Positions 12,185-23,223 of a DNA stretch of 64,000 nucleotides are shown one piece after another. Source of the stretch: Cephalotus follicularis (Eukaryota > Streptophyta > Magnoliopsida > Oxalidales > Cephalotaceae); contig BDDD01000180.1 of assembly GCA_001972305.1 (NCBI GenBank), positions 579,778 to 643,777 on the forward strand, written 5' to 3'. The notes under the pieces were generated by a model that was not told the origin of the DNA, did no database searches, and was given only the letters and a program-made list of their open reading frames with translations. Every line of letters begins with the position of its first letter. The stretch's first letter is position 1. The position numbers and the translations under genes are program-made.

Positions 12185-15100
12185 TGTCACACCCGTTCCC
12201 GACAACAACCGATAACCTACCGAGAACGGATGTGACTATCACGTGACAAGCCTCTTTTAGGAAACTCCACGTGATAGCTAAAAAATAGATGCGACAATCA
12301 CGTGGCAAGCCTCCTTTCGGAAACCACCACGTGATATCTTAAAACCTGAAAGGCCGTTTGAATCTATTTAATCAAATTTGAAACTCATAAGGTTAAAGTT
12401 TCCAAAACTTTGAAAATTTTTCTAACTCTTAAATTTTTACGAAAATCGGGCATGTAGTATCCGTTTATCGGACTATGCCCCCTGTAAAGAAAAACAAAGT
12501 TTATAAAAAAACACTCCCGAAAGAGGAATCAACAGTTTATAAAGTGGGCTCAGCCCTCAGCAACCATAAATGGGCTCAGCCCTCAGCAAAGCACAATTTT
12601 TAAAGCAGTAAATCATAAACATATAGGGCTCAACCCTTCAAAGCAAAACTATAAAAGAAAAACCGTTATATAAAAACATAAGTAAATGCGAAATTAAATG
12701 TTGATGTTGTGATAATATTATGCATGTGATGACATCCTGGTAGCATGCCATGCCTCCGTGGTCAAACATTTACAGCAACATACTAGCAATCATCTTGTCG
12801 CTATCTGGAAGGGAAAGAAAAAGGAAGGGGTTAGTCCAAATGACTAAGTGAGTAGAAACAATAAATACATCTCCCATAACTATATACTGAAAAAAAAATG
12901 GAGAAGTAACATAAGCTCAAAATAGAATAGAATGTAAATCTACAGTAAGAATGAAATCAAGAATCACAAAGGAAAATCGAGATCCTCGAAGGATATCAAG
13001 TTCCTCAAACGTTAACTCACAAAAAAAGAAATCAAGATACGCAAGCATAAACGAAATCCGAGAAGAAAATCTCGATACTCGACAATGGCTCCATAATATG
13101 AACATAGACATTAATAAAGCGCCACATTGAAACTGACATAATGTAATCAAATGAATAAGCAACAAAAATGAAATAATATAAATCCATAGAAACGAAGCTC
13201 AAATCTCAACGACGGAAATAAAAAGGGGCTCTAATATGAACAAGACTACAAGCACAAGGTAGAAGAAGGTACTTTATGGATGCAAACTCAATGCTCAAGG
13301 AAAGAGCTCCATAAAAGAACGCTCAAACTCATCAAATGCAATAACCTAAGAATCCATGAAACAATCTCAATGATCAAGTCAATATTATACAATACGATGG
13401 ACTCACAATGAATTAACCAAAGACTCATCAAGGAAGTCCACTGAACGAATATCAAAATCAAGACAGAAATCAAATACATAAGAGTCACAATAAATCCAAG
13501 TATCAGAGTATCAAAACTCAAAGATACGATCATAAATCAAATATCAAACATCAAGAATGTAATATGTGCCCAAAGAATCATAAACAACAAAATATAAGGG
13601 GATGCTGGTACCAATCTTGTCACTGTCTCATATCCCCGCCAAATCACATGGCGTCATATCATATCCCCGTCAAATCACATGGAGTCATAACATAACCGCT
13701 GCAGCAATAATATAGGCCAATAGGCTACAGGATGTGATCATCATCCATCATACACCGGTGCAAAGTGCCTATGGTAAGCATAACATCCAAACCTCGTACG
13801 AGGGGCCGACATATATCGTACGGACCCTAGCCCTCACTGAGAAAACCCGCACGCAACTCAACCTCATCCGAGGGACCCGCGTGCAATATATATCAACAAC
13901 CCAAACATAGTCCAATAGAAGGGTAATGGAGAAGCTCTGCTGCACTCACACTCAGCATACCATCATAGACAATAGTATGCCACAGATCCAGGTATGGAAC
14001 CTGGGGGAAGTTTCCACATAACACCCCATCATAGACCAATGGGTCTGCTAAGTAGAGTTGAGCGTCGAACATATACCATTCCTTGGACCTGTAGAACCAT
14101 ATGCATAATCCCGGTACCCAGCATCAGAGTAAAACATAGTAAAATAATATAACAAGTCACAAAGTCACAAGTGTGAGAAGGTAACCAAGTCACCCAGAAC
14201 ATCGAGCATATAACCGATCGGAATCACATCACAATCATGAATACGTTAACAGAAGACAACCGGGATACAAATCCCAACCAAGATCACATATCACAATAAA
14301 CCGGGCACATATGAAAACAACATGACTCTCAAGTAAAGAATTGCTCAACGACATCAACAACAAAGCTCAAGTATAAGAATGCGGAAACCAATCAAACTCA
14401 ACAAATTCGGCCCCCAATAGCCATCTCATGATGGAACCACAAAAGAACACATATCCAACAACAAAACTCAAACATGACGATATTGAGCTAGAATGAATAT
14501 AACAGTAGTAACAGAAATAATATATGCCCGCAGGAGCCAATGCGGATACAACATCACAAGGCAAAATGAATATACAATCACAAAGATCTCATATCAATAA
14601 AGAAGTTCAAACGAGAATACTCAAAGGGTTCCCGAATAACCAACAATGAAATCGTCATATAGCCATTCACATGGTGGAGTCAACAATAAGGTCTATCAAC
14701 AATATACAATTAAGAAGTACAATCAAAGCATGACCAATGCTGGACACATCAAGAAACAAGTCATATCGCAAGATGAAATCCAATAATAAAGGCTATCAAC
14801 GAGTCATGCCTTCAACAAACATGACATTTAAGAATTTCAATAAAAGAATCACCCTCATCATCAATGAATAGCAATAACAAATAAGATAAAGGAAGGAGAT
14901 GTTCTACTCACAAATTCAATGCCAATTATACCACGAACTAACCCCTCGAAGCTTGAATCGACTATCGGTTCCCGTCGTCGTTTAGAAACTTTATCATCCT
15001 TCGCACTGCATAAACAACACATATTCGTTACACCCTACTCAAAGGAAACATAATTGTCGTAATCAGAACTCCGGTCAGATTCCGGTCAACTTGCCAGAGT

Positions 15101-16399
15101 TTCGGCGACACTCAAAACAACCCCCCAAAACTGTTGATCAATACATTACTAATCAAAACTCATTTAAAGCCAAAAAGTTGTACACCACTCAATAATAATT
15201 TAACAGTGGGGCTTAAGCGTTTATATAATTGAATGGGACGACAGTTTGCTTAATAAATTTCCTTCTAAAGAATCCTTCACAACTTAGAAGTTTTCCTTGT
15301 AAACAATCGTCCCTCCTTTCAAGAACGGGACACTGACAAGTATGAATATTTGTTCTATGTTGTTACCATATGGTTAATTTTTGTGCCTTCCTTTTGAATG
15401 CACTTTCTTTATTTGGGAAAATATGGGCAAGCAATACACGGTCTTTGATAATCTTGCTTAAAATGGTTTTAACCACTACAAATCCATCAGTGGAATAACA
15501 ATAAAGGGTATAGGCTGGCCACCTCGTGTAAAGTTTAAGGGGTGCTAAAATTGCTGAATTATGAGCATAAATAAATGCAACACTGACTTAAAAAAAACAA
15601 ACAATACAAATTAAATTGATAAAGTATGCACAAAGATGCAGAGAGATTCCATTTCATCAGTGAAGGAAAGGTAACCTGCAGCTAAAACAGCACAGATACT
15701 TGCCAGTTACCAAAAACGCGCCATTCACGTCGGAAAACGCCCAAGCCAAGGTCAAAATAGGCAAAGCCAAGAAAATTAGCTCCATATATGGCGACTAATG
15801 GCGGTGGAAACGCAAGGCCAGTGGCCGTTCGGCGCAAAAGAGAAGAAAAAAAACAGGGGAAAATGGAGGAAGGAGGAGAAGAGGAGTACCTGGCAGTGGA
15901 GCTCGCCGTGTCTCCCTTTCCCCGGTGCCGGTGCCTTCGTCTTCTCCGGCGCCATTCTCCCTCTGTTTCTCTCCCGCTTTCTCTGCTCTCTCTCTTTCTC
16001 TCTATCGGCCGGAGACGCACGGGTTGCTGGTGAACGGTCGGCGCAACGCCATGGCACTGCTTCCTCTCCCTCTCCTTCGCGTTTTCTCGGCGTCTCCCCC
16101 TATCTCTCGCGCTATCTCTGTCTTCTTCATTCTCGGGCGCATGGTGCCCGAGTCTCCCTGTTTTTTTTCATTTTTTTTGTCTGGCGAGTCTAGCGCCTTC
16201 TACACGCGCCAGACCCCCTTTTTTTGTTTTTAAATTAACTAATAATATAATAATAGAAATGATGATAACAATAATGCGTTCAACGCATTTCTGTGATCCA
16301 CACACGTGTCTCTCCCCAAAAATCCAAATCATATGCTACCACTACTTTATGATTTTACGAAATAAACTTTACTAATCTAATCAGGACACGGATGTTACA
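12185..16399. mobile_element. Solo-LTR-like element A, 4.2 kb
   Basis: It starts TGTCACACCCGTTCCCG and ends GGACACGGATGTTACA, i.e. TG...CA, matching element B (44901-47680) at both ends. The two share an internal block (12440-12490 versus 45085-45130: GCATGTAGTATCCGTTTATC, then ACTATGCCCCCTGTAAA) and a purine/pyrimidine-skewed block near the right end. No reliable protein is encoded; frames at 15682-16233 are in low-complexity CT sequence. A clear 5-bp target duplication is not visible on the left, where an N at 12181 sits four bases from the start. A large retrotransposon derivative without coding sequence is an alternative. Confidence 0.7.
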
Positions 16400-17282
16400 T
16401 ATATATATATAGAGGGAGAGAGAGAGCAAAGTGAGGGTTCATTTTGCATTGTAATATTTGACTGGTTTCTGATTTCATTACTTATTATTTGCAACATACT
16501 TACTGTGCGTGCGGGTAATAATCGATTAAATAATTAAATTGTATGGAAACAAATCACTTATTGTGTAACATTGTATATAAGAATGATTTGAAGTGCAATA
16601 TAAATTCTGAGTTAAGTAAAAAGTCCATAGCCATTGTAGAATTTCATGATTCTGAATATAACTACATAGTGATAACATTCACTGTTGTAGGCAGTCCACA
16701 ATCCTAATAGAGATCTTCTAGGTTGTGAAGTTTAATCTCATAGATTATGTTTACCTTAGATTCCTGTTCATGAGTCGTTCAATAGGGGTGAATCATGAAT
16801 TTCCAATTCGAATAGTTCTCGCATACATACGTCCACAGTAGGATATATCGTTATTTTGCGTACATACTTTTTTTCATGAAAGTTTCGGTTACACTCCTTA
16901 AACATGTTCCTCAGACACATAATTAAACCGATTAATTCATCTTAATTCGTGTATTTGAGGAACTGTGGGGAGATGCTGCCAAAATTTTCTCGGAGTAAAC
17001 TATCCACGTGGGATAACGATATTAGTGGAGATACGTAGTAGAGAATGGGATAGGGCCATACCTTTTAGAGTTAGGTGGTGAGATACACTTCAGAGAATGC
17101 ATTTTCAAAAAAGAATACTCGAATCTAGCAATCTTCTACCATACTTGTAGAAAAAATGTTTGTGGATAGGAGTTGGATGCGTAGGCGGGTTGTCCGAGGT
17201 TATTAACGGAGGAATTTAACAGAGGTGTGTTCGGTTTTCTAGATTTTGCATTCTCAAATGGAAGGTTTGTCTGGAATAGTAA
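16400..17282. other. CACTA-1 interior without intact gene
   Basis: A TA/GA microsatellite (16400-16430) borders the LTR-like block. The rest has no long frame. It probably holds introns and decayed exons of the transposase gene whose tail follows. Confidence 0.45.
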
Positions 17283-17568
17283 GATAAAGTGATACCACAA
17301 GCACTTCGTACTCTATCAACAATGGGTAGTCAGAGTCACCCCTTCACTTCACAGCCACCATATGCTGGCCCTGGGACAGACGCAGGCTATCCGCGAGGAG
17401 GTCACAGAGCTTCGACAACAGATGTCTCAGATTCAGACGACGTTGGAGGCTCAGATGGTTCAAATAACTCAGCCGACTCAGATGATAGCCGCTCAGATAG
17501 CATCGCAGTTGGGGCGATCTAGATCTGACCAGAGTACGCCGCAGAACCGGTACCACCCCTCCCAGTGA
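17283..17568 (+). pseudogene. Tail of a Ptta/En/Spm-type transposase gene
   Basis: Two overlapping frames encode AGPGTDAG and then QQMSQIQTTLEAQMVQ with an Arg/Ser/Pro-rich end. The same series (AGPGKDAG, then QQVSQVQTTLKSFMAQ) ends the transposase in CACTA-2 at 61440-61680, so this is the orthologous C-terminus. The two pieces are in different frames, and most upstream coding sequence is gone. Confidence 0.7.
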
Positions 17569-17819
17569 TCTCCGGACTCGGAACGTAGCGATTCTTAATC
17601 ACTATTTGGTTGATTTTGTTGTTTTTGACACAATTTATAACTTTTTATTTGTAAACTTATTACACTTTTTATAAGTATGATATAAAGTTCAGTTGCATTG
17701 TTTTGCTACTTAGATGTGAATTAAAAGTTTGATTGAGTATTTATGAATTGAGTCCATAGGACAATTAAAATATGAACTGTCATTGTGGCTGTTGAAAAAT
17801 AAATTACAGATTTTGCTTG

Positions 17820-18182
17820 GATAGGGAATCTGCAGAATGACGAGGGTATGGAGAGGGAACCTCTCCTCGTCATGCCCTAGCAATATTGCAAGAATTTGAC
17901 ACAGCGAGGGCGTATCCCCTCGTCATACCCTCGCCATAGCGAGGACATGGCGAGGGGACATGCGAGCCACGAGTAGGTGCCTGCGAGGGTGGGAAACCTT
18001 GCCACACCCTCACAGGTTGCGAGGGCACCCTACGATGAGGGTAGGTTACCCTCGTCGAACCCTCGTCGTACCTTTGCAGCATTAATGGCAATGAGGGCAA
18101 CGATGAGGGTTATTTATCCTTGCTAACCGCGAGGGCTTGGAGAGGGAAGTGCCCTTGCCGTAGCCTATTTTTTTTTGTAGTA
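17820..18182. repeat. CACTA-1 right subterminal repeats and terminal inverted repeat
   Basis: Dense, mixed-orientation repeats of GCGAGGG and CCCTCG(T/C)C (about 20 words) run up to the terminal repeat at 18161-18182. The GC-rich character contrasts with the AT-rich surroundings. Frames here are repeat by-products. Confidence 0.85.
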
Positions 18183-18185
18183 AGA

Positions 18186-19840
18186 AAATATTTTTGAAAT
18201 CCATTTGATGAATGCAGAGATGATACATGGATGCTAATGCAAAAAGAATTCAAATAGATGTTATACGTGCTACAGGTGCATAAGTATCAAAATAATCTAT
18301 TCCTTCTTTTGTCTAAATCCCTTTGCTATTAGTCTAGCCTTAAAAGTTTGGATAGAACCATTAGTATTATATTTTCTTCTGAAAACCCCCTTACATCTAA
18401 TCGGGTTAAAACCTTGTGGTAAATCTAGTAATACCCAAAGTATTATTAGCCATAATTAAGTCCATCTCATCATTTATAGCCTCCTTTAAAAAATTAGCAT
18501 CTCTAGAAGATATGACATCCTTATAAGTTTTAGGACCATCTTCTAAATTCAATACTATAGGATATTTATTTACCACGTTATTGTTTCTATCTCCTTCGAC
18601 GAGAAAAACAATAGATTGGGATGATATAAAATCAGAACTCAAGTTCTTCTCTTTCCTAGCTCTAGTACTTCTTTTAATTTTAGGAATTTCTTTAGTACTA
18701 CTCTGTTCATTTACTGGTGTTTCTAATTCATTTGAACTGTTAGAGCTTTGAACATTATCTTTCATAATTTCAAAATTTGTAGAAATTTTATTTTCAAAAA
18801 ATTCTACATCTATAGATTCTACAGTTATATTAGATTCTAGATCAAAAAGTCTATAAGCTTTACTATTTTTAGCATATCCTACAAAAACACTTTTAATAGC
18901 CCTAGGTCCAAGTTTGGTTCTTTTAGGGTCAGGTAATCTATAATACGCCAAACACCACCACACTTTAAAATATGAAATATTGGGTTTTTTACCTTTCCAT
19001 AGTTCGTATGGACTTAAATTATTTCTTTTAATAGTTACTCTGTTATGAATATAACAAGCAGCTAATAAAGCCTCCCCACATAGGTTTAAAGGTAATTTGG
19101 CATTCATTAACATACAATTAATCATTTCCCTTAGTGAACGATTTTTTCTTTCAGCTAAACCATTTTGTTGAGGTGTATAAGGGGTTGAAGTTTGGTGAAT
19201 GATTCCTTGTTCTTCGTAAAAAACAGTAAAATCATTTAAAAAATATTCACTACCTCTATCAGAATGCAACACTTTAATTTTCTTTTCAAGTTGATTTTCT
19301 ACTTCAGCTTTATATATTTTAAAGATGGTGAATGCTTCATCTTTAGATCTCAAAAGATAAACATACAAAAATCTACTATGATCGTCAACAAAAGTTATAA
19401 AATAGCGTTTACCATCTCGAGTTAATAAACCATTAAACTCACAAATATCAATATGATCCAAGTCTAATAAATGTGTGTTTTTCTACTTCAGTCTTATATA
19501 TTTTAAAGATAGTGAATGCTTCATCTTTAGATCTCAAAAGATAAACATACAAAAATCTACTATGATCATCAACAAAAGTTATAAAATAGTGTTTACCATC
19601 TTGAGTTAATAAACCATTAAACTCACAAATATCACTATGATCCAAGTCTAATAAATGTGTGTCTCGTTTAACGCTAGGGAATGGTTTCTTAATCAATTTT
19701 GATTTAGTGCAGATTTCACACTTAGTGAGTTCATTATTGAAATTAATGTAGTCTAATTTCTTCATGTTCTTTAAATAATGAAAATTTAGATGTGCTAAAC
19801 GATCATGTCATAAAGAACAAGACTCAACAATATAAACAGA
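18186..19840 (-). pseudogene. copia-1 integrase and start of reverse transcriptase
   Basis: The integrase zinc-binding end (19680-19840) has HLNFHYLKN and CEICTKSKL. The catalytic core (18406-19461) has DICEFNGLLT, FVDDHSRFLYVYLL, HSDRGSEYF and NGLAERKNRSLREM, so the D-D-E residues are present. The core ends in FFENK and a Ser/Thr-rich linker. Past 18406 the RT N-terminus continues (FKARLIAKGF, then YAPVARITSI) to the CACTA junction. A 184-bp tandem duplication shifts the frame at 19295-19662, and a Trp position near 19813 reads TGA. Confidence 0.92.
19295..19662 (-). repeat. 184-bp tandem duplication inside integrase
   Basis: Copies at 19295-19478 and 19479-19662 are offset by 184 bp and nearly identical. 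Both encode the DICEFNGLLT to YKAEVE/YKTEVE part of the integrase. As 184 is not a multiple of three, the duplication destroys the frame. Confidence 0.93.
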
Positions 19841-19856
19841 AGACACATTATTACTA

Positions 19857-20200
19857 GGGTTAAATCCATTATTACCCCTTAAACTTTACACTTTGTGTCA
19901 CATTTGTCACCGAACTTTTTTTCGTGTCAAAGTTATCCACAAACTCTTCCCCGTCCATCACCGTTGCCTTCCGTCAAAATTTTCATCCAAAATCACTGTT
20001 AAGTGTGGGCTGGCACATTAGGTGATATGTCGTATTTAACGTGCCAACTCACACTTAACAGTGATTTTGGATGAAAAATTTGACGGGAGGTAACGGTAAT
20101 GGACGACGAAGAGTTTGGGGGCAACTTTGACACGAAAAAAAGTTCGGGGACTAATGTGACACAAAGTGTAAAGTTCAGGAGGCAATAATGGATTTATCCC
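19857..20200. mobile_element. Foldback MITE, 344 bp
   Basis: The left end is GGGTTAAATCCATTATTACC and the right end GGCAATAATGGATTTATCCC. Inverted-repeat arms of about 150 bp meet at a short loop around 20030. It lies between the protease and integrase parts of copia-1. Flanks are ATT-rich, so a target duplication cannot be told from low complexity. Confidence 0.9.
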
Positions 20201-21361
20201 TTATTATTATTATTGTTGATAATACTGAGTTGATACATGCCATTAGAGGCTTACCCCTTGCCTACAAATGTCCCATTCTTGGACAAAATAACCTTGCCAG
20301 ATTCAAAGGTTAATTTAAAACCTTTCTTACATAGCAAATCAAAAGAAACTAGGTTCTTCCTAATTTCGGGTACATACAACACATTAAGAAGAGTCAGTTT
20401 TTGACCAGAGGTGAATTCGAGTTCAACACTTCCCTTTCCAGCAACCTTTGCAAGAGTATGATTTGGCTTTGCACTTCATTCACATCAGTAGCATTTTTGA
20501 AGGTCTTGAATGCTAAATTGTCTTTACATACATGAATTGTTGCCCCAGAATCGAACTACCAACCAGTCTTCATAGTTGCCATATTGATTTCAGAAATCAC
20601 GGTCACAAAATGATGCTCATCCACCATATTTGCCTTCTCCTTATTAAAAAAAAGTATGATTCTTTTTGTGCCTATAATCTTTTGCATAATGTCATGGTTT
20701 CCCACAAACATAGCATGCACCCTTTTTCTTATTTGTTTTCTATACGCAGATGTTTCTGAATCTACTCTAATGTGATATCTTCTGACTTGTGCAAAAAATT
20801 CTTGCCATAATCTTTCCAAGATGGAGGCAGTTTGGCCATAATTATTCCAACTTGGAAAGTTTCTGGCAGAACAATTTTCTGGGCACGAATTTTGTTAACC
20901 AGTACTTGCAATTCATGAACTTGCTATAGGACAGGCTTAGTAGCAATCATTTTCAAATCCAGATATTTAGCAATTAAATACTTGTTTGTATGTTATTCCT
21001 CAGCATTATACTTGAATTCAAGAGCATTCCATATTTCTCTTGCAGACTTCATCTTGGTGAAAAGATCATACAGCCTATTCGAGAGGGTGTTGAGAATGTG
21101 GCCACAGCAGAGGAGTTCATCTTCTTCCTGCTTCTTCTGCTCCTTTGCTACTCGCTCAATTGCTTCGACACTTGGTTGTTCTCCCTCTACTGTAGGCATT
21201 GAATCCTCAAAAGGCTGCAAATCAGGGTTCAGGATGTACGAAATCTTCAAGCCAGTGAAGAGGAACATCATCTTGTTGTGCCAATGTGCATAATCATTCC
21301 TATCAAGTCGGTCTAATTTCACCATGTCTTGATTCATCACCTTTATTGATTTCGATACCAT
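20201..21361 (-). pseudogene. copia-1 gag and protease
   Basis: Gag (20993-21361) starts in the MVSKSIKVMNQD region and contains LDRNDYAHWHNKMMFLF, then REIWNALEFKY, the UBN2-type copia capsid. Next to the MITE the protease active site reads FDSGATIHVCKD. The residue expected to be Trp before FDSG is a TAG stop, and several frame changes separate the parts. The zinc knuckle between them is not clearly preserved. Confidence 0.85.
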
Positions 21362-21891
21362 TGTAGAAGATAAATTCTTAAAATTGGATACAACAAGTCT
21401 CTTGAACAATTGCAGTTTAATAATACTGAAATTCTTCCAGAGAACTTCTGACAAACAAAATGTATATGGCTGCACAAAAACGTATTTTCCTTTTTGAAAA
21501 GCAGAATAGAAGAAGAACAAGTTAAGTTAAAGTTAATATCGATATGGAATAAATACTGATTTGACTCTATATTAAAACAGACACAACTGTTGATTTATAG
21601 TTTTCAAATTTAAAACCGATGAAACTATTCACAACAGTTACGTAGTAATCAAAATTTAATTAACTAAAATAATATTTTATAAAATCCAAAAATAATAATT
21701 AAAATAAAATTAATTCGGATTTAATTAAACAAAACCTCTAATGATCACCACCCGCAAACAAGTCTCACATTTTATCTCAATTATCTAAAACCAATAATAC
21801 TCTCATATATATAAAAAAAGATCTTAAAACTTATCTCTAAACAATGTATAATACAAACACTACTGTATTTTCTCAAATAAACTTTCCAGCA
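21362..21891 (-). repeat. 5' LTR of copia-1, with primer-binding site
   Basis: On the minus strand the LTR runs from TGCTGGAAAGTTTATTTGAG (at 21891) to a terminal CA at 21362. One base further, 21349-21360 read TGGTATCGAAAT, close to the usual TGGTATCAGAGC initiator-Met tRNA binding site of copia elements. If this is right, the ATG at 21361 overlaps the binding site and the true gag start is probably a later Met. Confidence 0.65.
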
Positions 21892-22063
21892 TAAACTGTC
21901 TCAAACTTGAAGACACATCAATTTCTTTTACTTGCAAATCGTTGACTTTTGTTTCATTTCTCTTTGTTCATTGTCACCCGCTTTTTATTTTTTATTTTTC
22001 TTTTTTGGTACTTGCTTTTTCTTTTTCTATTTATTTTTTACCTTTCGATTCACTCTTCTCTTT
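21892..22063. other. Pyrimidine-rich target site of Tat-1
   Basis: A T/C-rich stretch without a frame. The same composition continues at 33091-33130, after the gypsy element inserted here. Confidence 0.6.
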
Positions 22064-22561
22064 TGTTGATGCAAAAATCATTTCCTCAACAGTATCCTAC
22101 ATGGAGGACTTTGATTTGTTAAGGAAACGCTGAGATATGCCCGAGAAGAAGGTTTAATGGTGATTATAGTCCCTGCACAAGTGAATAAACAGGTTGCAGG
22201 TTCAGGAGGTTGAACTCACGGGGACACTCCGATACTTAAGTTAGGCACTGCACAAAGAATTCAAGGTTCTTTAGAATGTAAAAATGGCTGACCTGGTTAA
22301 TGTCGTTGATTTTAGTATTTATAGCCATGGAATGTAACTGTTTAGCATGGATTTCAGAGTTGATGCGTATCCCCTAAGGAAATGTCCGAGGATCTCGGGT
22401 ATTTCCTCTGATCTCCACCGGATTTGGTGCTTACAGGATATTATGCGCTATGCTTTGAATGTGGTTACGCCTGTCCACGCGCCAAGGGCTCTGGTGGACA
22501 TCTGGTGTCACAACCTGATGACACGTTGCACTGCTTTCTAAGTAGATTTTTTACCATATCA
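22064..22561 (-). repeat. 3' LTR of Tat-1
   Basis: It is 498 bp, the same length as the right LTR and nearly identical to it. A few dozen substitutions between the two would allow insertion dating. Confidence 0.95.
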
Positions 22562-23223
22562 TATGCCCCCCTGGTTCTTCTTCTCTGGCCATGGCAGAGG
22601 AGGAGGAGCAGAGCTGGGAGCTGTGGCCCGGGAAAAGCTTCACTGTAGAGCTGAATTTAAACTAGCTGAGGAAAAAAAGGTAGGGGACACATGTGGCTTT
22701 GAGAGGGGCCTTGCCGTTCATAGATATGACAGAACCAATCTTCAGTTAGGCCTAACCTTGCAGCCTAAACCAAATATTGAAAAGTCATGATATGACAAGC
22801 GTCCTCTTTGCACCGTAACGCCTTTAATTAATTTCAATCATTGCGCAGAAGTTGAAGGGTTTTACACACCTGACACTTCAGTGCCCGCGCATAACCCTTT
22901 CGTTTCCAGCACCTAATTTGACAGGGCGATCTCCACCGTTGAGATCAAGAGAGATCCAAAGATCTGTAAACAGCCCACGGTTCTTTAAATACTCCCCTTT
23001 TCTTGGGAGAAGGTTCTTTACGCTTCCTTACTTTTTAGAATCCCTAAAATCTTTGCAAATTTCGTGCTCCCCCAACCTTCAAGTTCAACTTCTTTTTCGT
23101 TTCCTTCTTCACCCAGATTCTAAAGTGAATAGTTTTCCCCTATTTGCTCTTATTTTTTGTTTGAGTTCCCCAAAGTTTCACATGTCCACTGCATCCTCGT
23201 CTTCCTCTCTCTCTGAGAACGCC

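Larger units (their letters stand above)
11498..18182. mobile_element. CACTA (En/Spm) transposon CACTA-1, 6.7 kb, defective
   Basis: The left end reads CACTACAAAAAAAATAGGCTA and the right end TAGCCTATTTTTTTTTGTAGTA, inverted repeats with the last base changed from G to A. Three-base duplications AGA lie at 11495-11497 and 18183-18185, the size expected for CACTA elements. Subterminal regions are packed with GCGAGGGCA-type repeats in both orientations. Only a transposase tail (17283-17568) is left and a 4.2-kb LTR-like block occupies the middle. The copia-1 RT frame continues on either side of the insertion once one AGA is discounted. Confidence 0.93.
8109..21891 (-). mobile_element. Ty1/copia retrotransposon (copia-1), split by nested insertions
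   Basis: Read on the minus strand the order is 5' LTR (21362-21891), gag, protease, integrase, reverse transcriptase, RNase H, 3' LTR (8109-8409 plus a second terminal fragment to 8913), the canonical copia order. Four insertions break it: foldback MITEs at 19857-20200 and 8465-8811, a CACTA element at 11498-18182 and an 835-bp DNA element at 10354-11188. The LTR begins TGCTG/TGTTG. A purine-rich tract before the 3' LTR reads CAAAGTGGGAGA. Outer boundaries are approximate and no matching target duplication was found. Confidence 0.85.

Noticed and set aside
15682-16233. Overlapping frames on both strands (81-131 aa)
   Set aside because: They lie in a CT-rich low-complexity part of LTR-like element A, have no domain, and shadow each other.
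21926-22063. Pyrimidine tract as a splice or regulatory signal
   Set aside because: It continues after the Tat-1 insertion at 33091 with no gene attached, so it is simple sequence at an insertion site.
22852-23223. Upstream extension of the Tat-1 antisense ORF from ATG 22852
   Set aside because: The extension is open by chance: it has leader-like composition, the Tat-2 copy has no equivalent, and the ATG at 23224 has the better context.
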